Shown here one piece after another: positions 8,486-17,920 of a DNA stretch of 64,000 bases; positions within the stretch are counted from its first letter, which is position 1; every line of letters starts with the position of its first letter. A program made the translations under genes and the position numbers. The notes below the pieces were generated by a model. That model saw nothing but the letters and a program-made list of their open reading frames with translations. It did not search any database and was not told the origin of the DNA. This DNA is from Candidatus Bathyarchaeota archaeon (GTDB lineage: Archaea; Thermoproteota; Bathyarchaeia; Bathyarchaeales; Bathycorpusculaceae): contig JAGTQZ010000006.1 of assembly GCA_018396705.1 (NCBI GenBank), forward strand, positions 1 through 64,000, read 5' to 3'.

Positions 8486-9259
8486 TCATTTAATTACATT
8501 GATGTTTTTAAAGAATTCTAGCAGTGTTTTTGGCTTGAATGCCTCCAGCTTTGCGCCTTGCAGGTACTTGCCGATTTTTGGGATTAGTCCTACAGCGTCT
8601 GTTCCAAACTTGCATATTGCTGTGTGCTCGAACAAGCCTAAGGGTTCCATTGCTATGATATCGTTTTGGCATTTGGTGTTTCTTAAGGCTTTTTGGATTT
8701 CTAGTTGAGAGGCCCCTAAGACTATAAGCCTGTCTAGAAGAGATTTAATCCATTGCCTGTATGTTGCCAGCTGGGCTTCAGCTAATTCGGCTTCTATGTG
8801 GTTTTCGCTTAGACCTGTTATTTTAACTGTTATTGGCATGTTTTCTGAAAGGCCGTATAGTTCAGCTATTTTCTGGAGGGTGATTTTTCTCCCATCTGCA
8901 AGTTGGGCTTGCAAACGTTGAAGTGAAATGGTTGCGTTCAATGTTTTGGGAAAAACCACACCGATGTCTACGTGGATTTCGTCTCTACTCTTGCTTAAAT
9001 TGGTTATGTAGCCTCTTACCGTTGAGAATTTTTTAAGATCTTTGATATCGGCTGGGCCTAGGCCGATTTCTCTCTCTATAAGGCTTAAGGCGGCTTTTTC
9101 ATCTTCGCCTGAAAAACTTGCCCGGATTCGGCTATTTGCTGTAACCTCAACACTATCTATTTTAACCCTTAGACCTTTAAGCAGGGTCTTTAAATACTCT
9201 TCAACTTGAGTCATCTGTTTTTCGTTGTATATTTTTGAGGCAAGCAAAACCACGGTCAT
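8486..9259 (-). CDS. DUF2110 family archaeal protein
   Basis: This 257-residue protein is conserved in archaea but has no known function. I recognise the DUF2110 layout. An N-terminal alpha/beta part is followed by a middle segment (RGYITNLSKSRDEIHVDIGV) that resembles an S1/OB-type nucleic-acid-binding domain, and then a mixed alpha/beta C-terminus. The ATG overlaps the stop of the HD-domain gene by four bases (ATGA), making it the last gene of the mbf1-to-DUF2110 operon. A role linked to transcription or RNA is an inference from neighbours (TFE, Trm56, HflX). Confidence 0.75.
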   Translation of the reverse strand: MTVVLLASKIYNEKQMTQVEEYLKTLLKGLRVKIDSVEVTANSRIRASFSGEDEKAALSLIEREIGLGPADIKDLKKFSTVRGYITNLSKSRDEIHVDIGVVFPKTLNATISLQRLQAQLADGRKITLQKIAELYGLSENMPITVKITGLSENHIEAELAEAQLATYRQWIKSLLDRLIVLGASQLEIQKALRNTKCQNDIIAMEPLGLFEHTAICKFGTDAVGLIPKIGKYLQGAKLEAFKPKTLLEFFKNINVIK

Positions 9260-9786
9260 TTACAGTCTCCAATTAAGGCGGACATTTCCTTGTGAAGTCT
9301 TTTTATCCGTGCTATTGCTGGCGGCGGCAGCTCTCTTGAAAACTTTTGGATGGTTTCTTCTATTGGAACTCTTTTAGAACCTTCTATGAGCTTGTCTGCA
9401 TACGCAACTATTTTTTCCTCAAGGGTTTGTGGAGTGTAAACGTCTCTTGGCCATCCGAGTTTTTTGGCTTCTTGAGCGGTTATCCCGCCGCCCACATGTC
9501 TCTTTATTATGGTAATTATTGGTTCAGGCAGGCCTAACGTTTTGGCGATTTGCGCTCCGATAACGGCGTGATGGACACTGTGGGTTTTGGCTCGTCCAAT
9601 ATCGTGGAGAAGGGCACCCATTTCCACAAGTTCCAGGTTAACGTTTACTCCTTTTTCAAGGCATTTCTTGGCTATTTCAACGGCCAAGTCTGCTACGGCT
9701 TCACAGTGTTTTATGACATTTTCTGGACAACCGCTTTCTCGCAAAAAGTTGATGGCTTGTTCTTTTGATGGGAACTTTTCACTCAC
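9256..9786 (-). CDS. HD-domain phosphohydrolase, TIGR00295-type
   Basis: This 176-residue metal-dependent phosphohydrolase has its metal motif in LLHDIGRAKTHSVHH at about 58-72 and a later KRHVGGG. It matches the stand-alone archaeal HD proteins of the TIGR00295 type. The substrate is unknown; nucleotides or cyclic nucleotides are usual for the superfamily. Its start overlaps the tfe stop by 8 bases and its stop overlaps the DUF2110 start, so all three should be made together. Confidence 0.85.
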   Translation of the reverse strand: MSEKFPSKEQAINFLRESGCPENVIKHCEAVADLAVEIAKKCLEKGVNVNLELVEMGALLHDIGRAKTHSVHHAVIGAQIAKTLGLPEPIITIIKRHVGGGITAQEAKKLGWPRDVYTPQTLEEKIVAYADKLIEGSKRVPIEETIQKFSRELPPPAIARIKRLHKEMSALIGDCK

Positions 9787-10291
9787 CTAGCTCCTTCCTT
9801 AGCTGTTCAACTTTTTGTGTTAAGACTTTGATTATTTTCTCGTTGTCGTAATGCATTAGCGGTTTTCCACATGTTGGACATTTGAAGACTAATTCAACAG
9901 CTTCTTCGAAGGGTATTCGCTTGCATCCAGGAGTGTAGCAATAGTAGAAGTCGTGGTTTTTCTCGTATTCCAGTCGAATGTTGAGTTTCTCGAAGACTCT
10001 TCGTTTTTGGCTCAATATAAAGCCTTCAAGCTGGTCTGGTTGAAGCTTCCAGTGGAATATGAACCATCCTGTTTTTGGATCCCGCGTCCTTCTGAGACTT
10101 ACAAGCGAATGGTCGTAAAGCTTGTAAAGGATTTTGCGCACGTTGTTGAGTTTAATTCCTGTTTTGTTGGCTATTTCGTCGTCTGTGATTTCACCTGAAT
10201 TTTTCAGTATTTCGATTATTTTTACAGCTTCTTCTTCGCCTAGAGCTTCAGCAATCTTCATCAAAGTCGCATCGTCCAATGCTGATAACAT
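9779..10291 (-). CDS. tfe: Transcription factor E alpha subunit (TFE, TFIIE-alpha homologue)
   Basis: TFE helps TBP and TFB open promoters for archaeal RNA polymerase. An N-terminal winged helix (about 1-85) contains EITDDEIANKTGIKLNNVRK. A C-terminal zinc ribbon has its cysteine pairs in YYCYTPGCKRIPF and KCPTCGKPLM, followed by a coiled-coil tail. I favour ATG 10291, which follows an AAAAAGGG tract and gives the standard N-terminus MLSALDDATL. An in-frame start at 10318 would add nine residues. It sits between trm56 and the HD gene. Confidence 0.93.
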   Translation of the reverse strand: MLSALDDATLMKIAEALGEEEAVKIIEILKNSGEITDDEIANKTGIKLNNVRKILYKLYDHSLVSLRRTRDPKTGWFIFHWKLQPDQLEGFILSQKRRVFEKLNIRLEYEKNHDFYYCYTPGCKRIPFEEAVELVFKCPTCGKPLMHYDNEKIIKVLTQKVEQLRKELGE

Positions 10292-10354
10292 AATGACCCT
10301 TTTTATCCATCTAAACATTAAACCTATTTTCGGTATATATTTGCAAATCTTAAT

Positions 10355-10978
10355 TTAAATCTCTTTTCCGGCTTCAGATTCAAAGTTAACTATCTTAATC
10401 ACTTTTTTGCCTCTCTGCTGGGGGATTATTACAAGCTTAGCATTTTTGAAAGATCTTGCAAGCTCTTTCCCCTCAAAAAACCTGTCCAAGAAAACGGCCA
10501 AGCTGGCGCATTCGGAATGAGGTTGGTTGCTTATGGCCACATTAAAGTCGGATACAGCTGGTGAAAAAAACTCTCCCGGAACCTTTTGGCTTCCAACAAT
10601 AACTAGAATGTCTCTACCATGTGCTTTGATTCTTTGCATTACGTCGCTTGTTTCGATGTTTTCTCCATAAGCCGTAAGATGAACCACTATTCCTCCCCTA
10701 GCTTTCCATTCATTGACAACCTTTCGCCATGGAATACCCATTTCAAAATGGAAGGGGCCTCCCCAGTTTTTCACAACTTTTTCTATGGTTGCTTTTATCC
10801 TTTCGTCTTCTATGTCGGACAATATGAAACCTGAGGCACCCAAGGCTCTGGCTGTTAGGGCTACGTGGGTTGTTAGGCGAATATCTCTTTTGGGACGATG
10901 CCCCCACCTTAAAACGTAAATTTTCGGCTGTATTTCAATGTTGGAAGCTTTCGATTTTCCCTCCAAGTTCTTTGACAC
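10355..10978 (-). CDS. tRNA (cytidine(56)-2'-O)-methyltransferase aTrm56
   Basis: This SPOUT-class enzyme methylates the ribose of C56 in the T-loop of archaeal tRNAs. The N-terminal signature [20 protein letters not shown] is diagnostic. The knotted cofactor-binding part contains [15 protein letters not shown] and [20 protein letters not shown]. The GTG start at 10978 follows an AAGGTGA ribosome-binding site and overlaps the end of hflX by 44 bases, unusually long coupling for this operon. Confidence 0.92.
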   Translation of the reverse strand: MSKNLEGKSKASNIEIQPKIYVLRWGHRPKRDIRLTTHVALTARALGASGFILSDIEDERIKATIEKVVKNWGGPFHFEMGIPWRKVVNEWKARGGIVVHLTAYGENIETSDVMQRIKAHGRDILVIVGSQKVPGEFFSPAVSDFNVAISNQPHSECASLAVFLDRFFEGKELARSFKNAKLVIIPQQRGKKVIKIVNFESEAGKEI

Positions 10979-12185
10979 GACTTATCACCTTCTCGGCAAA
11001 CCATGGAACAGCCTCAAAAATAACATAGGCTTCGTTGCCTGTATATTCTATTTTTTGAACATCTGCGCTATTGAAAAGCCATGAGATGAAAGACATAGCC
11101 TCGTTAGTTATTGGAAGTTTAAATGACACCCGCGCATAATTTTGTAAGATTTTAGTTATCTCCTCTTTTAACTGGTCAAGGTTAAACCCGTAAAGGGCGG
11201 ACACCGGCACTGGTTTCGGCGCCTTACCTTTGAGCATCTCCATCTTTTGTTGAAGTTCTTCTTCAGGTATCAAATCGATCTTGTTGAGGGCTGTTATTAT
11301 TGGGATGCCAGAAGCGCCTATACGGTCTATTGTTTCAAGACATACTGTGAGTTTTTTCTCAATGGTGGCCAGCGGCTCACCGACGTCTACAACCAGCAGT
11401 ATTAAGTCGGAATAAATTGTTTCTTCCAGAGTTGAGTGGAAAGCCTCTATCAAGGTTATGGGCAAACGATCTATAAAACCAACAGTGTCTGTTAATAGAA
11501 ACTTTTTCCTTGAAAACTTGACAAGCCTTGTGGTTGTGGAGAGAGTTGTGAAAAGAGCGTCATCCACAGGAACTTCCTCTTCAGTTAACACTGTAAACAA
11601 CGAGCTTTTCCCTGCATTGGTATATCCGGCTAGAGAGATTGAGGGAAAACCAAGTTCAGTTCTTCTCTCACGGTGAAGCAAACGTTTTCTCCGGATTCTC
11701 TTAAGCTTTTCCATTATAGTTTGGATCTGCCTCTTAACAGTCTCATAGTAGACGTCTACCTCGTAAGCGCCAAGTCCCATGAAGCCAGGCTGCTCGCCCA
11801 TCTTTGCCAATCTAACCTTTTCCTTTGCACGAGTTAATTCGTATTTTAGTCTAGCCAGTTGAATTTGCAGCTTCGCCTCAGTTGTTGAGGCTCTTCTTGC
11901 AAAAATTTCTAAGATGAGTTGAAAACGGTCTATTGCCTCCACACCGGTCTCTTTAGCTATGTTGTAGGCTTGAACCGGCCTTAAAATGTTGTCAAAGATT
12001 ATTTTTTGGGCGCCTGTAGCTTTCACGAGTTCAGCGATTTCCCTAATTTTCCCATAACCAACTTGGTATCGCGGATCTGGGATCCTCACTTGTTCAATTT
12101 TGCCTACAACAGTGTAGCCGGCGGATTCAGCTAAGCTTTTAAGCTCGTCCAGAGTTGAGGGTTCATCGGGTTTGCGGCGTTGCAC
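10935..12185 (-). CDS. hflX: Ribosome-associated GTPase HflX
   Basis: This 416-residue GTPase binds the large ribosomal subunit and can split stalled ribosomes. The N-terminal HflX domain contains [15 protein letters not shown] (family norm: DPxxxIGxGK). It is followed by a long coiled-coil helix and then the G domain, with G1 [11 protein letters not shown]2 TTLSTTTR, G3 [10 protein letters not shown] and G4 NKID. The GTG start lies 15 bases after the mbf1 stop. Linkage to trm56 and tfe is in keeping with an archaeal translation/transcription operon. Confidence 0.93.
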   Translation of the reverse strand: MQRRKPDEPSTLDELKSLAESAGYTVVGKIEQVRIPDPRYQVGYGKIREIAELVKATGAQKIIFDNILRPVQAYNIAKETGVEAIDRFQLILEIFARRASTTEAKLQIQLARLKYELTRAKEKVRLAKMGEQPGFMGLGAYEVDVYYETVKRQIQTIMEKLKRIRRKRLLHRERRTELGFPSISLAGYTNAGKSSLFTVLTEEEVPVDDALFTTLSTTTRLVKFSRKKFLLTDTVGFIDRLPITLIEAFHSTLEETIYSDLILLVVDVGEPLATIEKKLTVCLETIDRIGASGIPIITALNKIDLIPEEELQQKMEMLKGKAPKPVPVSALYGFNLDQLKEEITKILQNYARVSFKLPITNEAMSFISWLFNSADVQKIEYTGNEAYVIFEAVPWFAEKVISRVKELGGKIESFQH

Positions 12186-12199
12186 TATAACAGCTTTCG

Positions 12200-12724
12200 T
12201 TAGGCTTTTTCCTCCGTCTTTTCCTTGTTGAAACGTATTAAATCGCCGATAGTTAGTGAGGGGCTTGACTGTTTAGGCGCGGCTACGGTTTGAATTTTCT
12301 CTTCTGAAACTGGGACAAGGAGTTTTATCCTCAAAGCGTGTTCAAGTTTGGCTGCCAGCTTATCGTCTGGTTTAATTTTACGGGTTTCAACTTTTTTAAG
12401 AACAGAGACTTTCTCGTTTATCCTTTTGCCAAGCTCCTCATGGGTTAACCCCATTTTTTCCCTTGCCTGCCTAATCCTCACATCATAGTCGTCTATGAGT
12501 TCCAAAGAGGGTTCAACAGTAACCGCTGTTGAAGTCCTTGGCTTGTGAGGTGCTGGCGTGACCTTTATTTTCGGCTTTGTCTGGAGTGCTTGCGGCTGTT
12601 TCGGTTCTTCCATCAGGATCGTTCCATGTTTTGCACACTCGTTGCACACGGTTAGTTTTGCCCCTTCGATTAGGGCTTTGACTGGTTTACTGTGAATTTT
12701 TCTTCCACAAACCTCGCAACGCAA
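12200..12724 (-). CDS. Archaeal multiprotein bridging factor 1 (MBF1)
   Basis: The protein has an N-terminal zinc ribbon (MRCEVCGRKIHSKPVK with a second pair in VCNECAKHG), a Pro/Lys linker, and a C-terminal Cro-like helix-turn-helix at about 80-140 (IRQAREKMGLTHEELGKRI). Archaeal MBF1 associates with ribosomes and has been proposed to link TBP to regulators. The TTG start and an A/T box about 27 bases upstream point to a nearly leaderless transcript. It is the first gene of the leftward operon. Confidence 0.92.
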   Translation of the reverse strand: MRCEVCGRKIHSKPVKALIEGAKLTVCNECAKHGTILMEEPKQPQALQTKPKIKVTPAPHKPRTSTAVTVEPSLELIDDYDVRIRQAREKMGLTHEELGKRINEKVSVLKKVETRKIKPDDKLAAKLEHALRIKLLVPVSEEKIQTVAAPKQSSPSLTIGDLIRFNKEKTEEKA

Positions 12725-12750
12725 GGTGAAAGCGCTCCCTTTGTGAACCC

Positions 12751-12760
12751 TTTTAATATT
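12751..12760. promoter_or_regulatory. A/T-rich box between divergent mbf1 and PUA genes
   Basis: TTTTAATATT lies 27 bases from the mbf1 start on the minus strand. On the plus strand it would place transcription start near 12776-12785. That lies beyond ATG 12773 but before TTG 12821, so it bears on the start choice of the PUA gene. It may serve one or both directions. Confidence 0.35.
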
Positions 12761-12772
12761 TGACAGTCGGTT

Positions 12773-13291
12773 ATGTTTATAGTTGTCGAATCACGCTTTG
12801 TAGGTCAACGGTGTCAAGGCTTGGAGAATCCGCTCAGACGCATCAGAAGCGTGGCAGACTACCAGTTTGGTAAAGGTGTAGGCGAAAAACTGTTTCCAGA
12901 AAACGTTGAAGTTAAATACTCAAAACGTACTGGCAGGGTACGCTACATTTACTTGAACGGGAAAAGGCTTGCCACCCTTCGTCCAATGGATGGACTTTTC
13001 TCATTAAGCATTGAAGGGGCAAAAAGAATAGTAGAAAACAATATTCCAGCCAAATGTATAGTCACAGTTAAAAATGATGTTTCAAAGGTTATAGCCGACG
13101 GCGACGACGTTTTCGCTGTGCATGTCGTAAAGGCTGATAGTGAGATCCGCCCAAAGGATGAAGTTATTGTTGTTAGCGAAAAGGGTGATGTTTTAGCGGT
13201 TGGAAGAGCTGTCTTATCCGGTTGGGAGATGACTGCCTTCAAAATTGGTGTTGCGGTTAAGGTTAGACACGGCTCTTCGGAAGAAAGTTAA
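12773..13291 (+). CDS. PUA-domain RNA-binding protein (archaeosine transglycosylase-related C-terminal type)
   Basis: The N-terminal half contains RRIRSVADYQFGKGVGE, typical of stand-alone archaeal proteins related to the C-terminal region of archaeosine tRNA-guanine transglycosylase. The C-terminal half is a PUA domain (about 95-165) that binds structured RNA, with KCIVTVKNDVSKVIADGDDV and VLAVGRAVLSG. The longest frame starts at ATG 12773, but the in-frame TTG at 12821 (LENPLRRIRS) gives a more usual N-terminus and fits the promoter position better. There is no catalytic transglycosylase domain. Confidence 0.8.
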   Translation: MFIVVESRFVGQRCQGLENPLRRIRSVADYQFGKGVGEKLFPENVEVKYSKRTGRVRYIYLNGKRLATLRPMDGLFSLSIEGAKRIVENNIPAKCIVTVKNDVSKVIADGDDVFAVHVVKADSEIRPKDEVIVVSEKGDVLAVGRAVLSGWEMTAFKIGVAVKVRHGSSEES

Positions 13292-13339
13292 GTATAAGAA
13301 GCTTGAAATAGTTTAGTAGCGTGGGGATGAAGGCTGTTG

Positions 13340-13690
13340 ATGCGTAGACGGATAAGTCCACGTGAAGCCAAACGCATGATGCAACGAATGGGCTTAAGCA
13401 TGGACGCCCTTCCAGACGTAGAGCATGTCATTATAAAAACAACTAACAAAGAGATAATCATTGAAAACCCGGAAGTCGCCGTGGTTGACATTCAGGGACA
13501 AAAAATGTTTCAAGTAGCTGGAGGAAAAATAACAGAGAAAACTGTTGAACGAAAACTGACGATACCGGAAGAAGACGTACGATTAGTGGCTGACCAAACC
13601 GGGAAAAGTCTGGAAGAGGCAAGAAAAGCCCTAGAAGAATGTGAAGGAGACTTAGCTAAAGCCATACTATTGCTTCAGTCTAAAATCTAG
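13340..13690 (+). CDS. nac: Nascent polypeptide-associated complex protein (archaeal NAC)
   Basis: This homodimeric NAC binds emerging peptides at the ribosome exit. It opens with an RRRISPREAKRMMQRMG ribosome-binding basic helix, followed by the NAC beta domain (about 20-65, with EVAVVDIQGQKMFQVAGG). It ends in a UBA domain (about 78-116). ATG 13340 is the likely start; a TTG directly before it adds one residue. Confidence 0.95.
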   Translation: MRRRISPREAKRMMQRMGLSMDALPDVEHVIIKTTNKEIIIENPEVAVVDIQGQKMFQVAGGKITEKTVERKLTIPEEDVRLVADQTGKSLEEARKALEECEGDLAKAILLLQSKI

Positions 13691-13708
13691 ATTTGGCGCG
13701 AATGTTTA

Positions 13709-14626
13709 ATGAACTTTGACATAACCATAGTTGGACATTTATGCATAGATTCCATAAGCCTGCCAAACAAGCAATCGCCTTACACGATTTTAGGCGGCTC
13801 CGCAGCTTACACGTCTCTTTCAGCCAAACGTCTAGGAGCAAACGTTTCCATAATTTCCAAGGTTGGCGGCGACTTCCCGAAGGCCTATTTATGGTGGTTA
13901 AGCCAAGAAGGCATCGACCTTACAGGTGTTCTCAGAATTGAAGGAGAGAAAACAACAAGGTTTGAATTAAAATATGACAGCAGCATGTCTAACCGCACTT
14001 TGAGGCTATTAAGCAAAGCTCCGGTAATCAAAGTTGAAGATTTGCCAAACCTTTTGGATACAAAGGTTGCTCACATAGCACCCATAGCTGATGAAATTCC
14101 ATACGACGTGACCGAAAAAATGAAAAAGTCAACTGAAGTATTATCAATTGACCCCCAAGGTCTTGTCCGCGCCTTCGATGAAAACGGAACTGTTGTAAGT
14201 AAGCCATTAGAAGATAAACGTGTATTAGAACTTGTGAACATTTACAAGTCTTCAAAGGAAGAGATTGAAGCTATTACGGGAATGGCGGATTTACGCGCAG
14301 CCATAAGATCTATCCATGATTTTGGCGTTGAAACAGTTATAGTAACTATGGGGATTAAGGGTGCCGCAATATCTATCGACGGCACAGTTTATGAAATCCC
14401 AGTCTACACTCCTGACAAAATTGTAGATCCAACTGGGGCTGGAGACGCCTTTATAGGCGGTTTTTTGGCTGAATATGTTCAAGGCAAAGAAGTGTTATGG
14501 TGTGCATGCGTAGGTTCTGCTGCAGCCTCCGCGGTTGTTGAAGGGGTAGGCCCAACTCTTATCGGCAGTGGAAGCCAGATTCGCCAGAGAGCAGAGTTGC
14601 TTTACGAAAAAAGAATTAAGCACTAG
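13709..14626 (+). CDS. PfkB-family sugar or nucleoside kinase
   Basis: This 305-residue ribokinase-fold kinase transfers phosphate from ATP to a sugar or nucleoside. The N-terminal Gly pair is in ILGGSAAYTSLSAKRLGANV. The C-terminal signature DPTGAGDAFIGGFL carries the anion hole and catalytic Asp. The substrate cannot be deduced. It follows nac by 18 bases and precedes a small zinc protein, probably in one operon. Confidence 0.85.
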   Translation: MNFDITIVGHLCIDSISLPNKQSPYTILGGSAAYTSLSAKRLGANVSIISKVGGDFPKAYLWWLSQEGIDLTGVLRIEGEKTTRFELKYDSSMSNRTLRLLSKAPVIKVEDLPNLLDTKVAHIAPIADEIPYDVTEKMKKSTEVLSIDPQGLVRAFDENGTVVSKPLEDKRVLELVNIYKSSKEEIEAITGMADLRAAIRSIHDFGVETVIVTMGIKGAAISIDGTVYEIPVYTPDKIVDPTGAGDAFIGGFLAEYVQGKEVLWCACVGSAAASAVVEGVGPTLIGSGSQIRQRAELLYEKRIKH

Positions 14627-14684
14627 ATACATCATATTCCGGGTTGAAGCCTTTAAACGCGGAATCTAAGAAGAAGGGACAACT

Positions 14685-14897
14685 TTGGGGAAGGTTGGAA
14701 AAGGCGTAAAATGCAGCGTTTCAGGATGCGGCAAAGAGGCTGCCCGCTCCCTCTCCGCGGAAAAAGTTAGGATGACTGGATTAAGCGTAAGCAGCGGTGA
14801 AAAACGTGCCTATTTGTGCGAAAACCATTATAAGGAGTTTAAGAAGCGAACCAAAAAGGAACGTAAAATTGAACAGTGGCGATTTAAGGGAGTATAA
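14685..14897 (+). CDS. Small conserved archaeal zinc-binding basic protein
   Basis: The 70-residue product starts at TTG 14685. Its cysteine/histidine set (CSVSGCGKEA, then LCENHYKEF) could hold one zinc ion, and its tail is strongly basic (KKRTKKERKIEQWRFKGV), suggesting RNA or ribosome binding. I cannot assign a function. It sits 19 bases before thrS. Confidence 0.75.
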   Translation: MGKVGKGVKCSVSGCGKEAARSLSAEKVRMTGLSVSSGEKRAYLCENHYKEFKKRTKKERKIEQWRFKGV

Positions 14898-14916
14898 AAA
14901 CTAGAGGGTAAATAAA

Positions 14917-16785
14917 ATGCGGATACTGCAACTTCACTCTAATTATATCGAATACAAGCCAATCCAAAAAGAAATAGCCATGGCTGAAGAAACGAACAAA
15001 GAGACGCGTCGCATAGAGGAAGCTGTTGTTCTATTTACGGCTGTGGAAGAGGGGGACGATGAGATCGTAGCCCGCAAGGCTGTAGACGAGGTTAAAGCCT
15101 TTCTTGAAAAGTTAAAAGTAAACCGCATTTTGATATATCCATATGCTCATTTGAGCAGCAATCTCGCGAAGCCGTCTGAAGCATTAAAAATTCTAAAGGT
15201 CATTGAAGAATACGCAAGGGCTGAAGGCATAGAAACATACCGCGCGCCCTTCGGTTGGAACAAACAGTTCACAATTTCCATAAAAGGACACCCTTTGGCA
15301 GAGCAGTCCCGTATAATACTGCCAACAAAAGCGGAAAGAGAGGAAGCTGAAAAAGTTTCGGAAGCTCTGAAAGCCGAAGAGAAGCTCGTTTCCTACTGGT
15401 ATATCTTGCAGCCTGATGGAAAGATGATCCCAGTAGAGGAATTCAACTTTAAAGGACATGAAAACTTGGAGAAATTTGCAAAGTACGAAATATCCAAAGT
15501 TAGAGCAAGTCAACAAATGCCGCCTCACGTGCCGTTAATGAAGCGTCTTGAAATAGCTGATTATGAGGCTGGAAGTGATCCTGGGAACATTCGATGGTAT
15601 CCAAAGGGCAGGCTGATAAAGTCGCTTATTGAACAGTATGTAACCGCAAAGGCTGTTGAATATGGTGCAATGGAAGTTGAAACCCCAGTTATGTACGATT
15701 TTAGTCACCCAAGCTTGGCGGATTACCTAAACCGTTTCCCAGCGAGGCAATACGTCTTGAAATCTGAGGATAAGGAGCTTTTCCTACGATTCGCTGCTTG
15801 TTTTGGACAATTTTTAATGGTTCATGATGTGCAATTCTCGTATAGGCACATGCCTCTAAAAGTTTACGAGTTAACCCGATACAGCTTCAGACGGGAGAAA
15901 AGCGGCGAAGTGGTTGGTTTAAGAAGACTTAGGGCTTTCACTATGCCAGACTGTCACGCCTTCTGCACAGACTTAGAACAAGCTAAAAAGGAGTTTATAA
16001 CAAGGTTTAAGCTGTGCATACAAGTCTTGGAGGGCATAGGATTAACTAGAGAGGACTATGAGGCGGCGTTCCGCTTCACAAAAGACTTTTACGAAGAAAA
16101 TAAGGAATTCATTAACAGTTTGGCGGAAATCTTTGGTAAACCAGTCTTGGTTGAAATGTGGAAAGAACCCTTCTTCTATTTTAGACTGAAATGGGACTTC
16201 AATTTCGTCGACAATCAGGACAAGGCAGCAGCCCTATCAACAGACCAAATAGATGTTGAAAACGCCAAAAGATATGACATAACTTACGTGGACGAGAAAG
16301 GTGAAAGACGCCATCCACTTATATTACACTGTTCACCGAGCGGTGCAGTGGAGCGGTGCATATACGCGCTTTTAGAAAAAGCCTACAAACAACAACAGAA
16401 AGGCGAATTGCCGATGCTTCCGGTTTGGCTTTCGCCAACACAGGTGCGGTTAATCCCCATGTCAGACAAGTTCCTCGAACACTGCGAGAAAATAGCGGAG
16501 AAACTTGAAGCCAACCAAATCCGCGTGGACATAGATGACAGACCATTAACACTGCAAAAACGGATAAGAGAAGCTGAAATGGAATGGACCCCCTACATAC
16601 TAGTAATCGGACAGAAAGAGATAGAATCAGAAACTCTTCCAGTCAGAGACAGAAAAGCCAGAGGAATCCGCAAAATGACTCTGGAAAACCTAATAAAAGA
16701 AATTAAAAGCCAAGTGCACGACAAACCATTTAGGCCGCTGCCACTGCCCAAACATGTCTCGAAAAGGCCCCAGTTCTACGGTTAA
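14917..16785 (+). CDS. thrS: Threonyl-tRNA synthetase, archaeal type
   Basis: This 622-residue class II synthetase charges tRNA-Thr. The N-terminal ~150 residues form the archaeal editing domain related to D-aminoacyl-tRNA deacylase (LQLHSNYIEY; LIYPYAHLSSNLAKPSEA), which removes mischarged serine. The catalytic core follows, with class II motif 2 in YSFRREKSGEVVGLRRLRAF and the DCHAFC zinc-site region. The anticodon-binding domain starts near 530 (WLSPTQVRLIPMSDKF). Length and order match archaeal ThrS. Confidence 0.95.
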   Translation: MRILQLHSNYIEYKPIQKEIAMAEETNKETRRIEEAVVLFTAVEEGDDEIVARKAVDEVKAFLEKLKVNRILIYPYAHLSSNLAKPSEALKILKVIEEYARAEGIETYRAPFGWNKQFTISIKGHPLAEQSRIILPTKAEREEAEKVSEALKAEEKLVSYWYILQPDGKMIPVEEFNFKGHENLEKFAKYEISKVRASQQMPPHVPLMKRLEIADYEAGSDPGNIRWYPKGRLIKSLIEQYVTAKAVEYGAMEVETPVMYDFSHPSLADYLNRFPARQYVLKSEDKELFLRFAACFGQFLMVHDVQFSYRHMPLKVYELTRYSFRREKSGEVVGLRRLRAFTMPDCHAFCTDLEQAKKEFITRFKLCIQVLEGIGLTREDYEAAFRFTKDFYEENKEFINSLAEIFGKPVLVEMWKEPFFYFRLKWDFNFVDNQDKAAALSTDQIDVENAKRYDITYVDEKGERRHPLILHCSPSGAVERCIYALLEKAYKQQQKGELPMLPVWLSPTQVRLIPMSDKFLEHCEKIAEKLEANQIRVDIDDRPLTLQKRIREAEMEWTPYILVIGQKEIESETLPVRDRKARGIRKMTLENLIKEIKSQVHDKPFRPLPLPKHVSKRPQFYG

Positions 16786-16852
16786 GAACGAAACTGCCAA
16801 AACACATATCAATTCTAAGAAGCATTTCTTCTCAGAAAAGGAGAAATAAGTC

Positions 16853-17743
16853 TTGGAGAAAGAATTACTTGTCTATATAGATGGCGGATACTACCCGAAG
16901 TCACAAGCAAAAATATCCGTTTATGACCACGGATTCTTATATGGTGATGGAGTCTTTGAGGGAATTCGCGCTTATAACGGTGTTGTATTCAAACTGAAAG
17001 AACACATTGACAGGCTTTACCGATCAGCCCACGCCATAATGCTCCAAATCCCAGTGACAAAGGAAGAAATGATAAAGATCGTATTAGAAACTTTGCGCAA
17101 AAATCAGTTGAAAGATGCGTACATACGCCTAATAGTGACAAGAGGCGTTGGAGACTTAGGGTTGGATCCCAGGAAATGCAAAAAACCCACGGTAATCGTG
17201 ATCACTGACACAATTGCACTTCATAAAAGCGAAGCAAAAGAAAAGGGCATATCAGCGGTACTTACATGGGTTAGAAGAGACCCGGTAGACGCAACAACCC
17301 ACGAGGTAAAGTCACTAAACTACTTGAACAGCATACTAGCTAAAATAGAAGCAAACATAAACGGTGCAGATGAAGCCATATGTCTAGACAAAAACGGCTA
17401 CATATGCGAGGGCACTGGGGAAAATATTTTCATAGTTAAAGATGGGCGAATCTACACGCCGCCAAGCTCCACCGGAGCGCTTCGAGGAGTAACCGCTGAA
17501 ACCGTGAGAGAGTTGGCAAAAAGCCTAGGATATGAAGTAATAGAGAAGAACATTACACCCTACGAGGCTTTTACGGCAGACGAAGTTTTCTTGACTGGAA
17601 CCGCGGCGGAAATAGTTCCTGTCCGAGAAATAAACAGTAGACAAATAGGTGCCGGAAAACCGGGTCCTATAACACGAAGGCTTATAGAAGAATTTTCAAA
17701 GCTTGTTCAAGACCCAAAACATGGCATTCCAATCTATCAGTAA
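16853..17743 (+). CDS. ilvE: Branched-chain amino acid aminotransferase
   Basis: This fold-type IV PLP enzyme of 296 residues interconverts branched-chain amino acids and 2-keto acids. The N-terminus [20 protein letters not shown] is typical of the class. The PLP lysine lies in [11 protein letters not shown] (about 146-156) and the phosphate cup in [11 protein letters not shown]. It starts at TTG 16853. It gives a metabolic link to the liv transporter and to the AORs, since keto acids from transamination are oxidised through ferredoxin enzymes in fermentative archaea. Confidence 0.92.
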   Translation: MEKELLVYIDGGYYPKSQAKISVYDHGFLYGDGVFEGIRAYNGVVFKLKEHIDRLYRSAHAIMLQIPVTKEEMIKIVLETLRKNQLKDAYIRLIVTRGVGDLGLDPRKCKKPTVIVITDTIALHKSEAKEKGISAVLTWVRRDPVDATTHEVKSLNYLNSILAKIEANINGADEAICLDKNGYICEGTGENIFIVKDGRIYTPPSSTGALRGVTAETVRELAKSLGYEVIEKNITPYEAFTADEVFLTGTAAEIVPVREINSRQIGAGKPGPITRRLIEEFSKLVQDPKHGIPIYQ

Positions 17744-17790
17744 ATTTTTGACGTTACTGAAAGTCTAAAATTCAGATTCACAAAAATTCT

Positions 17791-17806
17791 CTTTCTTATA
17801 AGAAAG
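17791..17806. repeat. Perfect 16-bp palindrome in a convergent gene gap
   Basis: CTTTCTTATAAGAAAG lies between the converging ilvE and surface-protein genes. It could be a protein-binding site or fold as a 6-bp stem with a TATA loop. No gene start is nearby, so a terminator or nucleoid-protein site is as likely as an operator. Confidence 0.3.
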
Positions 17807-17896
17807 GGTATAAAATCGATCGGAATGGAAATTACGCTTAATCGACCCAACGAAATTATGGGCTGGTGGACTTTTGTCAAAGTAGAGACTTGCGGA

Positions 17897-17920
17897 AACC
17901 TTTAGGTAATCGTAAAGGTT
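17897..17920 (-). terminator. Hairpin spanning the stop codon of the surface-protein gene
   Basis: The arms AACCTTTA and TAAAGGTT (8 bp) flank an 8-base loop. On the minus strand the hairpin covers the final codons and the stop of the gene ending at 17902. No U-tract follows, so it may stabilise the mRNA end rather than terminate. Confidence 0.3.

Noticed and set aside
17825-17905. 26-codon frame after a TATAAAA box between ilvE and the surface-protein gene
   Set aside because: It is short, lacks a ribosome-binding site, and no known small-protein pattern is visible. A noncoding RNA is at least as likely.
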